Below are positions 22,273 through 30,774 of a stretch of 64,000 bases of DNA, in pieces. The notes beneath the pieces are model-generated. The model made no database searches and was not told where the DNA came from. It was given only the letters and a program-made list of their open reading frames with translations. The translations under genes were made by a program, and so were the position numbers. How positions within the stretch are numbered: the stretch's first letter is position 1; each line of letters begins with the position of its first letter. The stretch comes from an uncultured Sphingorhabdus sp. GTDB lineage: Bacteria > Pseudomonadota > Alphaproteobacteria > Sphingomonadales > Sphingomonadaceae. The stretch spans positions 112,749 to 176,748 of the forward strand of contig CALMYW010000516.1 in NCBI GenBank assembly GCA_937873665.1. The letters are read 5' to 3'.

Positions 22273-22323
22273 ATTCCTCCCCTGCAAGGGGAGGGGGACC
22301 ATCCGAAGGATGGTGGAGGGGCA
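22273..22323. repeat. Palindromic repeat, family 1, copy B
   Basis: Same sequence as copy A except for single changes (ATCCGAAGGAT core). It lies just before the DUF559 start codon and supplies its ribosome-binding site. Confidence 0.9.
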
Positions 22324-22417
22324 CGATCAAGTTCCCCCACCCTATCTGCACCCACCGCCCAAACCAAACCCTCAGCCAACCGCGGCACCAGCAACGCACC
22401 CAAGCGCCCAGCATCCC

Positions 22418-22468
22418 GTGCCCCTCCACCAGCTACGCTGGTCCCCCTCCCCCGTTGGGGGAGGAATT
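22418..22468. repeat. Palindromic repeat, family 1, copy C (inverted)
   Basis: Inverted copy with the same blocks (CCCCTCCACC, GGTCCCCCTCCCCC, GGGGGAGGAATT). It is more diverged than A and B. The 181 bases between copy B and the membrane protein gene (22324-22504) hold only this copy and nothing else I can assign. Confidence 0.85.
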
Positions 22469-22504
22469 GGGTGGCGATTAGGAGGGATTGGATCATATCT
22501 AAAG

Positions 22505-22861
22505 TTAACCCCGAAAATACTTATCGATGCACGACTGCATTGTTCGATGCTCTTCGCCAAAGAACCAAACCCCACCATCATCGTCGCCATTTATCGAAAC
22601 GAACTTTTTAAGAGTTTTACCCGTCGATTTTGGTATGAGGCTTATTTCATAACAGCGCTGCCGCATCGGTCCCTTATCTTTGTCCTCAATCGAGATTTCA
22701 AATGTTGGATATTGATCGCTCATTACAGTGTTTATCTTGTCGCGCACATCGGAGTTAATCTTCAATTGCATTAACAGCACAAATATCAGCACGAGACCGA
22801 TTATGGCCACGACCAGCATACCCAGCCCTTTGAATACGACTTCGACATATTGAAGGATCAC
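22505..22861 (-). CDS. Small membrane-anchored protein of unknown function
   Basis: A 118-residue protein with one long N-terminal transmembrane segment (about residues 10-33, [19 protein letters not shown]) and a soluble C-terminal domain. The soluble part has two Cys residues ([15 protein letters not shown]) and a WFFGEEH segment. The start is GTG 22861, which overlaps the stop of the carboxylase beta-subunit gene (GTGA). The gene is much lower in GC than mccB and mccA, so it is probably acquired DNA that has become coupled to the mcc operon. Confidence 0.6.
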   Translation of the reverse strand: MILQYVEVVFKGLGMLVVAIIGLVLIFVLLMQLKINSDVRDKINTVMSDQYPTFEISIEDKDKGPMRQRCYEISLIPKSTGKTLKKFVSINGDDDGGVWFFGEEHRTMQSCIDKYFRG

Positions 22862-24501
22862 ATCCTGAACACCCCGAACGAGGTGCCCTCCTCAACCGGC
22901 GCATTCAAGGTCGCCGCCAGTGCCAGCCCCAGCACATCGCGTGTCTGCGCGGGGTCGATAATCCCGTCGTCCCACAGCCGGGCGGTCGCGTAGTATGGAT
23001 TCCCCTCATCCTCATATTTCTGGCGGATCGGGGTTTTGAAGGCTTCGGCCTGTTCGGGGCTCCAGTTCGCAGCATCGCGGTGGACCGTTGCCAGCACCGA
23101 AGCTGCCTGTTCGCCACCCATCACGCTGATCCGCGCATTGGGCCAGCTGAAGAGGAAGCGGGGCGAATAGGCGCGGCCGCACATGCCATAATTGCCCGCG
23201 CCAAAGCTGCCGCCGATCAGCACGGTGATCTTGGGCACGGTCGCGGTGGCGACGGCGGTGACGAGCTTTGCGCCATGCTTGGCGATCCCCTCCGCCTCAT
23301 ATTTGCCGCCGACCATGAAGCCGCTGATATTTTGCAGGAACAGCAATGGGATTTTGCGCTGCTGCGCCAGTTCGATGAAATGCGCACCCTTTTGAGCACT
23401 CTCGCTGAACAGCACGCCATTATTGGCGAGGATCGCCACCGGCATGCCCCAGATATGCGCAAAACCGCACACCAGCGTGCTGCCATAGAGCGCCTTGAAC
23501 TCGTGAAATTCGCTGCCGTCGACGAGCCGCGCGATCACCTCATGCACATCATAAGGCGCGCGGACATCTTCGGGGATGATGCCGTAAAGTTCTTGCGGAT
23601 CATATTTGGGAGGGCGAACGTCACCCCGGCGAAGGCCGGGGCCGCTGGAGGTTTGCGCTGAGCCGAAAGCGGCCCCTGCCTGCGCAGGGGCGACGCCGAG
23701 GTGCGAAACAATATCCCTCACGATGGTCAGCGCATGTTCGTCATTCTCGGCCAGATGATCGACCACACCCGATTTCTTCGCGTGCAGGTCCCCCCCGCCC
23801 AGATCCTCTGCGCTGATCTCCTCGCCCGTTGCGGCCTTCACCAGCGGCGGGCCAGCGAGGAAGATGGTGCCCTGTTTCTTCACAATCACCGTCTCGTCCG
23901 ACATGGCGGGAACATAGGCTCCGCCCGCGGTGCAGCTGCCCATCACACAGGCGATCTGCGGAATAGCTTTCGCCGACATATTCGCCTGATTGAAGAAGAT
24001 GCGACCGAAATGTTCGCGGTCAGGAAAGACCTCTGCCTGGTGCGGCAGGTTCGCCCCGCCGCTGTCGACGAGGTAGATGCACGGCAGCCGGTTTTCCATC
24101 GCGATTTCCTGCGCGCGCAGATGCTTCTTCACCGTCAACGGATAATAAGTCCCGCCCTTCACCGTCGCATCGTTGCACACGATCATGCATTCGCGGCCTG
24201 AGACGCGACCGATGCCGGTGATCAGGCTCGCGCCATGCACATCGCCTTCGTACATGCCATTGGCGGCGAGCTGGCCAATCTCAAGGAAGGGCGCGCCGGG
24301 ATCGAGCAGCCGTTCGACACGATCACGCGGCAACAGCTTTCCACGCGCCACATGGCGCTCGCGATGCTGCTCCGGCCCACCCAGCGCAGCTTGCGCCACC
24401 TTGGAGCGCAATTCCTCCGCCAAAGCGCGGTTATGCGCGGCGCGGGCCTGGGTTACCGGATCGTCGGCACTATAGCTGGTCGATAAGACAGGTGCAGTCA
24501 T
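22858..24501 (-). CDS. mccB: Methylcrotonyl-CoA carboxylase carboxyltransferase subunit
   Basis: A 547-residue carboxyltransferase. The MCC type is indicated by [20 protein letters not shown] and by [19 protein letters not shown], written here in part, and the C-terminal [12 protein letters not shown] and [17 protein letters not shown] are typical. With mccA it would form 3-methylglutaconyl-CoA from 3-methylcrotonyl-CoA. Between the two crotonase-like domains the usual short linker is replaced by a longer Ala/Gly/Arg-rich one ([20 protein letters not shown] and onward). This linker is encoded by a palindromic repeat at 23619-23695. All core motifs are intact, so the enzyme is probably active. 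Confidence 0.93.
   Translation of the reverse strand: MTAPVLSTSYSADDPVTQARAAHNRALAEELRSKVAQAALGGPEQHRERHVARGKLLPRDRVERLLDPGAPFLEIGQLAANGMYEGDVHGASLITGIGRVSGRECMIVCNDATVKGGTYYPLTVKKHLRAQEIAMENRLPCIYLVDSGGANLPHQAEVFPDREHFGRIFFNQANMSAKAIPQIACVMGSCTAGGAYVPAMSDETVIVKKQGTIFLAGPPLVKAATGEEISAEDLGGGDLHAKKSGVVDHLAENDEHALTIVRDIVSHLGVAPAQAGAAFGSAQTSSGPGLRRGDVRPPKYDPQELYGIIPEDVRAPYDVHEVIARLVDGSEFHEFKALYGSTLVCGFAHIWGMPVAILANNGVLFSESAQKGAHFIELAQQRKIPLLFLQNISGFMVGGKYEAEGIAKHGAKLVTAVATATVPKITVLIGGSFGAGNYGMCGRAYSPRFLFSWPNARISVMGGEQAASVLATVHRDAANWSPEQAEAFKTPIRQKYEDEGNPYYATARLWDDGIIDPAQTRDVLGLALAATLNAPVEEGTSFGVFRM
23619..23695. repeat. Palindromic repeat, family 2, inside the mccB coding region
   Basis: Blocks CGTCACCCCGGCGAAGGCCG...GGCCGCTGGAGGTTT...GCGGCCCCTGCCTGCGCAGG followed by GGCGACG match the groES-groEL spacer element at 42086-42175. 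Here it is translated in frame as an extra interdomain linker. Confidence 0.85.
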
Positions 24502-24554
24502 GCCCCTGTCTATAAACGGTTAGCGGCCAAGCGAAACGTAATTTTATTACGCGG

Positions 24555-26171
24555 CTATTGGAGCACGCCACCGGGCGGCACGTAATGCACCTGCGCACCC
24601 GGGCCGAGCGGCAGATCAAGCGCGACCCAGCCCACCGTCATCGCAATGCCCGCCGCCATGAAACACAGCGCATAAGGCAGCATCAATGAGAGCAACGTCC
24701 CAACGCCCACATCGCCATCCCAGCGCCGGGCAAAGGCGAGGATGAGCGGGAAATAGCTCATCAGCGGCGTCATGATATTGGTGTAGCTGTCACCCATGCG
24801 ATAGGCAGCGGTGGTCATTTCGGGGCTGATACCCAGCAGCATGAACATCGGCACCACAACCGGCGCGAGCGCGCTCCATTTCGCGCTGGCGGAGCCGATG
24901 AAGAGGTCCAATACCGAGGAGAGCAGCAACACGCTGACCAGCAGGAACGGCGCGCTAAGGCCGAAGTCTTTCAAGAAAATCGCCCCGTCAATGGCCAGAA
25001 TTGGCCCGAGGCGTGACCAGTTGAACATGGCCACGAAATGCGCGGCGAAGAATACAAAGACGATATAGGGTGCCATCGACCTGATGCCGTCCTGCATCAT
25101 GCGCAGCGCATCGTTGCTCGATTTGACGCTGCCCGCACCGATGCCAAAGGCGAGGCCGGTGCTGACAAAGAGCAGGAAAAAGCCGGCAATCAGCGCTGAA
25201 TAGAAAGGCTGCATCTGCGCCGTGCCTTCCTTCGTTTCATCGAGCAGCGGGGTATAGCCGGGCAGCAATGACAGCGCAGCAAACGCGCCGACGACGAGTA
25301 ACGCGGTCAATCCGGCGAGGCGCAGACCCTTGCGCTCGGCGGGGGTGATTTCGGATTTGGCTAGTTCCGCCCGCAGTTCCTCATCCGGTTCCTTGCCCCA
25401 AGCGCCGAGACGCGGCTCAATTATCCGATCGGTGACGAACCAGATGATGGGCGTAAAGACGATCACGATCGAAAGGATGAACCACCAATTGCCTACCGGA
25501 TTCATTGTCCATGCGGGATCGACAATGCGCGCCGCCTCTTGCGTGAAGCCGAAGAGCAGCACGTCGATCTGGCCCGGGGTGATATTGCCGGCATAACCGC
25601 CGGAGACAGCCGCGAATGCCGCCGCCAGCCCGACCAGCGGATGCCGCCCGACTGCGGCATACAGTATCGCAGCCAGCGGGATGAACACGACATAGGCCGC
25701 ATCCGATGCATGGTGCGAGACCATGCCGATTATGGCGACCAGCGGCGTCATGATGGCGCGCGGTGCGTTGCGCAGCGAACCGCGGATCAGTGCGGAGAAC
25801 AATCCTGCCTTCTCGGCCACCGATGCACCCAGTACAATGACCAGTACCAGACCCAGCGGGGCAAAGCCCGACATCGTCTTGGGCATCTCGGTCAGCAACC
25901 GCGCGATATTTTCTTCGTTGAACAGGCTGGTCGCGCGGTAAGTGAGGACACCGTCCTTGAGTTCACCCCATTGCGGCGCTTCCTTTCCCGTATAAGGCAA
26001 TGAGGCAGACCAGCCGAGCCACGCGCCGACCTGCGAGAGAATCATCAGGAAAAGGATGAGCCACACGAAAATCATGATCGGATCGGGCAATTTGTTGCCG
26101 AGCCGTTCGATCGCATTGAGAAATCCGCGCTGGCGGAACTGGTCTTGGGAATTGGTCATTCGGACATCCAT
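24555..26171 (-). CDS. AbgT family transporter
   Basis: A 538-residue inner-membrane protein with the features of the AbgT family: N-terminal LNAIERLGNKLPDPIMIFVW, many hydrophobic helices, SSNDALRMMQDGIRSMAPYI and the C-terminal MGDSYTNIMTPLMSYFPLIL. Family members import p-aminobenzoyl-glutamate or export sulfonamides; sequence alone does not separate these roles. The start is ATG 26171 (Met5 at 26159 is possible). It lies 53 bases upstream of mccB on the same strand and may be cotranscribed with it, although no functional link is obvious. Confidence 0.93.
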   Translation of the reverse strand: MDVRMTNSQDQFRQRGFLNAIERLGNKLPDPIMIFVWLILFLMILSQVGAWLGWSASLPYTGKEAPQWGELKDGVLTYRATSLFNEENIARLLTEMPKTMSGFAPLGLVLVIVLGASVAEKAGLFSALIRGSLRNAPRAIMTPLVAIIGMVSHHASDAAYVVFIPLAAILYAAVGRHPLVGLAAAFAAVSGGYAGNITPGQIDVLLFGFTQEAARIVDPAWTMNPVGNWWFILSIVIVFTPIIWFVTDRIIEPRLGAWGKEPDEELRAELAKSEITPAERKGLRLAGLTALLVVGAFAALSLLPGYTPLLDETKEGTAQMQPFYSALIAGFFLLFVSTGLAFGIGAGSVKSSNDALRMMQDGIRSMAPYIVFVFFAAHFVAMFNWSRLGPILAIDGAIFLKDFGLSAPFLLVSVLLLSSVLDLFIGSASAKWSALAPVVVPMFMLLGISPEMTTAAYRMGDSYTNIMTPLMSYFPLILAFARRWDGDVGVGTLLSLMLPYALCFMAAGIAMTVGWVALDLPLGPGAQVHYVPPGGVLQ

Positions 26172-26233
26172 AAATGCTCAGCCCGCCAAACACTTGGCAG
26201 GCTGAATGCTAATGTCCCCGAATGAAGTTGGCT

Positions 26234-26653
26234 CTAGCCGAAACGGTTGCGTAGGTCCAGCAGGGCGATGGCTGCCTTCGCAGCTTCGCCGCCCTTGTCC
26301 TTTTGGCTAGGATCGGCGCGGACAAGCGCCTGCCCCTCATTCTCGACCGTCAGGATACCGTTGCCAATGGCGACGCCATCCATGGTCAGCGCCATGATGC
26401 CGCGCGCGCTTTCGCCCGCGACGATTTCGAAATGATAGGTCTCGCCGCGAATGACGACACCGATGGCGACAAAGCCGTCATACATGTCGCTCTGATCGGC
26501 GAGCGCAATGGCGCCCGGGATCTCGAGTGCACCGGGGACAGTGATGACCTCCACCTCATGCCCGGCAGATTTGAGCGCTGCCTTCGCCCCTGCGACGAGC
26601 ATGTCGTTCAAATGGTCGTAGAAACGCGCTTCAACGATCAGGAATTTTGCCAT
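26234..26653 (-). CDS. ribH: 6,7-dimethyl-8-ribityllumazine synthase
   Basis: A 139-residue lumazine synthase that joins 5-amino-6-ribitylaminouracil and dihydroxybutanone phosphate in riboflavin synthesis. The pattern [16 protein letters not shown], then [32 protein letters not shown] and [19 protein letters not shown] is typical, with the catalytic His in TYHFE. Length is normal. It follows the ribB fusion gene by five bases, so the two form a riboflavin operon. Confidence 0.96.
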   Translation of the reverse strand: MAKFLIVEARFYDHLNDMLVAGAKAALKSAGHEVEVITVPGALEIPGAIALADQSDMYDGFVAIGVVIRGETYHFEIVAGESARGIMALTMDGVAIGNGILTVENEGQALVRADPSQKDKGGEAAKAAIALLDLRNRFG

Positions 26654-26658
26654 TATTC

Positions 26659-27924
26659 TTACTCCGGAATGGGACGTTCGCCGACGACGTGGATGCCATA
26701 GCCTTCAAGGCCGACAACGGTTCGGTGCGAATTGGTGAGCAGCGTCATATCGTGCACGCCCAAATCGGCAAGGATTTGCGCACCGATGCCGTAAACGCGC
26801 AGTTCACTGCCATCAGTGGTGCCACCAACTTCGTGTTGCAGGCTCTGCGGGCCGCTGGGCATGAGGACCACGATCAATCCACGCCCCTCCCTGCCGATTT
26901 CGGCCATGCAGCGTTGCAGCGTCCGCTTGCGCGGGCCCGAACGTCCAAGAACATCATCAAAGATCGAAATGGCGTGCATGCGCACCAGCGTCGGTTCATC
27001 GGGCAGCACCTTGCCCTTTTGCAGCACGACATTGGTGCTGCCGTCGATCTTGTTGCGATAGGTCATCGCGCGCCAATCGCCACCATAGTCGGACTGGAAA
27101 GCGCTTTCGCTCGCCTTTTCGACCAGATGGTCGTTGCGCATGCGATATTCGATAAGATCGCGGATCGTGCCCATTTTCAGCTTGTGTATCCGGGCGAAGG
27201 CGACGAGATCATCCATCCGCGCCATCGTGCCATCGTCCTTCATGATCTCGCAGATCACGCCCGAGGGGTTGAGACCGGCAAGGCGGCTGATGTCGACAGC
27301 CGCTTCGGTATGGCCAGCGCGCACAAGCACACCGCCATCGCGCGCCGTCAGCGGAAAGACGTGACCGGGCGAGACGATATCCTCTGGCCCCTTGGATGCA
27401 TCGACAGCGACCGAAATGGTGCGGGCACGGTCAGCGGCGCTGATCCCGGTTGTGACGCCTTCCTTCGCTTCAATAGAGACTGTAAAGGCGGTTTCCATGC
27501 TTTCGCGATTCTCGCTCGCCATCGGCGTGAGACCGAGCTGGTTACAGCGTGCCTTCGTCATCGCCAGACAGATCAGGCCGCGTCCATGCGTCGCCATGAA
27601 ATTGATCGCGTCAGGCGTTGCCATTTGCGCGGGGATGATCAGGTCGCCTTCATTTTCGCGATCCTCATCATCGACCAAGATATACATGCGGCCATTGCGC
27701 GCTTCCTCAATGATCTCCTCGATGGGCACCAATGCGGGCGTGTCATCGTTCGAAAAGAGGTAGCTTTCCAGCTTCCGCAGCGTTTCTGCCGTCGGGTTCC
27801 AATCCGGCGCATCGAGATCGCGCAGCGTATTGGCGTGGAGGCCAGCGGCGCGGGCGAGGCCCGAGCGCGACAGCCCTCCTTCGGTGACAAGGTGGCGGAG
27901 TCTTTCGATCAATTGGGTCGACAT
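26659..27924 (-). CDS. ribB: HTH-domain DHBP synthase with a degenerate GTP cyclohydrolase II domain
   Basis: A 421-residue protein with three parts. Residues 1-60 look like an XRE-type helix-turn-helix ([20 protein letters not shown]). Residues of about 65-270 are 3,4-dihydroxy-2-butanone-4-phosphate synthase, with [22 protein letters not shown] and [15 protein letters not shown] intact. Residues of about 290-421 align with GTP cyclohydrolase II ([40 protein letters not shown]). That domain lacks the zinc motif with three Cys and the following RQEGRGIGL block, so it is presumably inactive. An FMN riboswitch is not visible upstream. Two dyads at 27978-28021 may be operators. Confidence 0.9.
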   Translation of the reverse strand: MSTQLIERLRHLVTEGGLSRSGLARAAGLHANTLRDLDAPDWNPTAETLRKLESYLFSNDDTPALVPIEEIIEEARNGRMYILVDDEDRENEGDLIIPAQMATPDAINFMATHGRGLICLAMTKARCNQLGLTPMASENRESMETAFTVSIEAKEGVTTGISAADRARTISVAVDASKGPEDIVSPGHVFPLTARDGGVLVRAGHTEAAVDISRLAGLNPSGVICEIMKDDGTMARMDDLVAFARIHKLKMGTIRDLIEYRMRNDHLVEKASESAFQSDYGGDWRAMTYRNKIDGSTNVVLQKGKVLPDEPTLVRMHAISIFDDVLGRSGPRKRTLQRCMAEIGREGRGLIVVLMPSGPQSLQHEVGGTTDGSELRVYGIGAQILADLGVHDMTLLTNSHRTVVGLEGYGIHVVGERPIPE

Positions 27925-27977
27925 TTCACATTCCCGTGAGAATCATGCGCCTGAAATGGAGCAAGTCCGAGTCTGAT

Positions 27978-28021
27978 TTCACACTATGATGTGAATGTCA
28001 AAGCACAATCATCACATTGTG
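27978..28021. promoter_or_regulatory. Two dyad elements upstream of the ribB operon
   Basis: TTCACA-N6-TGTGAA (27978-27995) and CACAAT-N6-ATTGTG (28004-28021) are perfect 6-bp inverted repeats with equal spacers, 26 bases apart. They lie 54-97 bases before the ribB start. They may be operators for the HTH domain of RibB itself or another regulator. Confidence 0.45.
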
Positions 28022-28032
28022 CCGTTCAACTG

Positions 28033-28644
28033 TCAGGTAGCGATGCCGGCAGACATGCTGTCGATCACAGCGTCTATTAGTGCGTCGTCGGTTGGCACCT
28101 GATTGTCGAGCATCAGCATCGCCAAGCCATGGACGATCGACCAGGCACGCAAGGCGGCGATCCGCCTTTGCTCTGGCGAAGCCCCTGCCGGGGTGAGGCT
28201 GGCGATATTGTCGCGCAACAATTGCAGCGCGCTATTGTCGCGCCCCTCAGGCATGTCGAGAAAATCAACCGCCTGCCGTGTCGTCATCATCATCCGGAAC
28301 AGCGTCGGGTTATCGAGCGCGAAACGCACATAGGCCCGGCCCACCGCGTCAAAGCCAGCGCGCCCGCCACCTGATTTTTGCATCGCCTCCAGCTGCAACC
28401 GTCCGAGTTCGCGCCCGCCCTCATCACATAGCGCACCTAGCAGCGCGGCTTTATCCGGAAAATGGCGGTAGACAGCGGTCGCGCTGACCCCCACCAGCCG
28501 CGCAATTTCGCGCAAGCTGACCTCTTCGGCGCTACGCGTTTTCAGCAGCTCGAGTCCCGCCTGCACCAGCGCAGAGCGCAGATCGCCATGATGGTAGCCG
28601 CGCTTGTCATTTTTGATGTTGACACTGTTATCATTAACACTCAT
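28033..28644 (-). CDS. TetR/AcrR family transcriptional regulator
   Basis: A 203-residue repressor-type protein with an N-terminal TetR helix-turn-helix (about residues 18-62: GYHHGDLRSALVQAGLELL, then SLREIARLVGVSATAVYRHFPDKAALLGALC) and a helical ligand domain of the TetR_C_33-like type. The start is ATG 28644; the longer frame to 28782 would overlap the divergent carotenoid oxygenase. Only 52 bases separate the two starts, so it most likely controls that gene and itself. Inverted repeats in this gap fit an operator. The inducer is unknown but may be an apocarotenoid or an aromatic. Confidence 0.93.
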   Translation of the reverse strand: MSVNDNSVNIKNDKRGYHHGDLRSALVQAGLELLKTRSAEEVSLREIARLVGVSATAVYRHFPDKAALLGALCDEGGRELGRLQLEAMQKSGGGRAGFDAVGRAYVRFALDNPTLFRMMMTTRQAVDFLDMPEGRDNSALQLLRDNIASLTPAGASPEQRRIAALRAWSIVHGLAMLMLDNQVPTDDALIDAVIDSMSAGIAT

Positions 28645-28661
28645 GTTATCGCTGTAAACAT
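28626..28661. promoter_or_regulatory. Candidate operator between tetR and the carotenoid oxygenase gene
   Basis: TGTTA-tcat-TAACA (28626-28639) and TGTTA-N6-TAAACA (28645-28661) are two related dyads. One lies inside the first codons of the regulator and one in the gap. Their position at a divergent TetR promoter supports autoregulation. Confidence 0.45.
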
Positions 28662-28696
28662 TGCCGAGTCGAATGGCAAGCCAGAGGAGAGCAGAT

Positions 28697-30133
28697 ATGG
28701 CCAGCGCAGTCGAAACCCTCATTCGCGGAGCCGTCACCAAGGGTGTGATGAAGGTCGCCGAATTTAATCGCGAGCACCGCAAGGCGCCTGCAGCGCATCC
28801 TTATCTATCCGGCATTCACGCACCGATGGACGCCGAACTGTCGCTCGATGATTTGCGTGTCACCGGCACTATTCCGGCCGAACTCGACGGCCGATACATC
28901 CGCATTGGCCCCAACCCCATCAACCCCAATCCCGCCGCCTATCATTGGTTTATGGGTGACGGCATGGTGCATGGCGTAAGGCTGCAAGGTGGCAAGGCGC
29001 TGTGGTATCGCAACCGCTGGATCCGCTCGAATGCGGTCAGCGCTGCACTGGGAGAAGCACCCGCACCCGGGCCGCGCGCCGAACGTTTCGACACCGTCAA
29101 CACCAACGTCCTTGGCCATGCCGGCCAGACCTGGGCAATCGTCGAGGCTGGCGGTTTCCCGGTGCGCATCGATAAAGAACTCAATACGATCGCACATGAT
29201 CCCTTTGGCGGTACCTTGCATTATGCATTTTCCGCCCATCCGCATCTCGACCCCGACAGCGGCGAGATGCACGCCATTTGCTATAAGGGCGATGTGCAGG
29301 ACACGATCTGGCATGTTGTCGTTAATGCTGGTGGCAAGGTCATCCGCGAGGAACCGGTCAACGTCGCGCACGGCCCGATGATACATGATTGTATGATAAC
29401 GAAAAATTATGTGATCATCCTGGACCTGCCCTGCACTTTCTCAATGAAAGCCCTGATTTCAGGCCACCCCTTCCCCTATCGCTGGAACCCCGATCATAAA
29501 GCGCGGGTCGGCCTGTTGCCGCGCAACGGCAAGGGAGAGGACACGATCTGGTGCGATGTCGAGCCCTGCTATGTTTTCCACCCGTGCAACGGCTATGAAA
29601 CCGAGGACGGCAAGGTCATCCTCGATGTATGCGCGCATGACCAGATGTTCCGGCCGGACGCTACGGGACCAGATTCAACCCGCGTGCCCTTTGAACGCTG
29701 GACCATCGATCCTGCCGCACAAAAGGTCGCGCGTCAGGTTATCGACGAAGAGTCACAGGAATTTCCCCGGCCCAACGAAGACCGGATCGGCAAATCTTAT
29801 CGCTATGCCTATGCGATGGCTTTGCCAGATGGTTTCGACGCAGCCTCTCCAAACCAGTCGACTCTATTCAAGCATGATCTGGTAACCGGGGGGAAACAAG
29901 TCCACGTTTTCGGCGCAGGCCATATCCCGGGCGAATTTGTTTTCATCCCCCGAAAAGGCGGAGCGGCGGAGGACGATGGCTGGTTGATGGGTTATGTCGT
30001 TAACATCGCCAAGGAAACAACCGACCTTGTGATCCTCAATGCGCAGGATTTTGAAGGCGAGCCCGTGGCATTGGTGCACATCCCGCACCGCATACCGCCC
30101 GGTTTCCATGGCAATTGGGTGGCTGCAGCTTGA
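28697..30133 (+). CDS. Carotenoid oxygenase (carotenoid/lignostilbene cleavage family)
   Basis: A 478-residue cytoplasmic member of the family, without a signal peptide. The N-terminal part has AELDGRYIRIGPNPINPNP and WFMGDGMVHGVRL. Iron ligands can be assigned to AFSAHPHLD, PMIHDCMIT, YVFHPCNGYE and the final PGFHGNWV. It is closer to cyanobacterial-type apocarotenoid oxygenases than the Tat-exported paralogue at 6375. The start is ATG 28697 with GAGGAG upstream. It is probably repressed by the divergent TetR protein. Product retinal-like compounds or cleaved stilbenes cannot be told apart here. Confidence 0.92.
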   Translation: MASAVETLIRGAVTKGVMKVAEFNREHRKAPAAHPYLSGIHAPMDAELSLDDLRVTGTIPAELDGRYIRIGPNPINPNPAAYHWFMGDGMVHGVRLQGGKALWYRNRWIRSNAVSAALGEAPAPGPRAERFDTVNTNVLGHAGQTWAIVEAGGFPVRIDKELNTIAHDPFGGTLHYAFSAHPHLDPDSGEMHAICYKGDVQDTIWHVVVNAGGKVIREEPVNVAHGPMIHDCMITKNYVIILDLPCTFSMKALISGHPFPYRWNPDHKARVGLLPRNGKGEDTIWCDVEPCYVFHPCNGYETEDGKVILDVCAHDQMFRPDATGPDSTRVPFERWTIDPAAQKVARQVIDEESQEFPRPNEDRIGKSYRYAYAMALPDGFDAASPNQSTLFKHDLVTGGKQVHVFGAGHIPGEFVFIPRKGGAAEDDGWLMGYVVNIAKETTDLVILNAQDFEGEPVALVHIPHRIPPGFHGNWVAAA

Positions 30134-30160
30134 TGATGCAGCAATTCGGATAGCTGAAAT

Positions 30161-30249
30161 AGGAGCCGGATGACCCGCCGAAAAATCGTTACGGCTGCTT
30201 CCGTCAGGATCTGACCGGGTTGGCGACGACAGCGCCCATCCGACTCCCG
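30161..30249 (-). ncRNA. ffs: Signal recognition particle RNA (4.5S type)
   Basis: On the minus strand the conserved apical part GGTCAGATCC-TGAC-GGAAGCAGCC is present (about 30192-30215), with tetraloop TGAC. The outer ends GGAGTCGGATG (complement of 30237-30247) and CATCCGGCTCC (complement of 30162-30172) pair over 11 positions, which closes a hairpin of about 88 nt. This is the universal SRP core bound by Ffh. The remaining bases between 30134 and 30426 hold nothing else I can assign. Confidence 0.88.
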
Positions 30250-30426
30250 CTGCGCATATGGCAGCAGAATCCATGGTTTTCAAGGCCGACATGAAGACCG
30301 CCAATCACTAATAAAGACCATGTTTTTCAATATGTTGAATGCTTTGCAGATTTTTAACCATCATTGGTCGCTGCGCATTAACCCTGCGTCGATAAGAAAA
30401 AGCCACCAAAGGCAGGATTTTCGGCC

Positions 30427-30768
30427 ATGACAACTGATACGATAGACTCAACTTCCCTGCGCTATGATAGTGCTGCACTGGAAGACCGCTGTGCCCCGCG
30501 TATCAAGCTGCGGATACCCGCGATGTTACGCCAGTCAGGGAACACCGGCTTTGCGGTCGTGGTCACTGACCTTTCGATAGCAGGTTTCCAGTGCGAGGCT
30601 CTGACCGGCATGCATCCGGGTTCACGGTGCTGGCTCGCCCTCCCCGGTTTGTCGCCGATAGAATCGCAGCTGATCTGGAACAACGGCCGTGCGGTCGGCT
30701 GCGCCTTTGCCAACCTGATGAATCAGGCCGTGATGGATTCGATTATCCGCCGTTTCGTGTTGGCTTGA
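30427..30768 (+). CDS. Single-domain PilZ protein
   Basis: A 113-residue protein with a PilZ-type pattern: the RAPRIK-like motif is RCAPRIKLRI (about residues 20-29), then VVVTDLSIAGFQCEA in place of the classical DxSxxG motif (DLSIAG), and GCAFANLMNQAVMDSIIRR at the end. It may bind c-di-GMP through the Arg/Asp-Ser-Gly residues. It is a plausible effector for the GGDEF/EAL protein at 8032. It is convergent with the phosphate transporter gene, six bases apart. Confidence 0.85.
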   Translation: MTTDTIDSTSLRYDSAALEDRCAPRIKLRIPAMLRQSGNTGFAVVVTDLSIAGFQCEALTGMHPGSRCWLALPGLSPIESQLIWNNGRAVGCAFANLMNQAVMDSIIRRFVLA

Positions 30769-30774
30769 ACCAGG

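Noticed and set aside
26647..27939. 430-codon frame opposite the ribB fusion gene, and similar long frames at 8383-9675 and 62045-63319
   Set aside because: All are opposite genes with clear protein families, and none shows a domain or start signal.
27925..28032. Possible FMN riboswitch before the ribB operon
   Set aside because: None of the conserved RFN segments is present; only two short dyads are visible.
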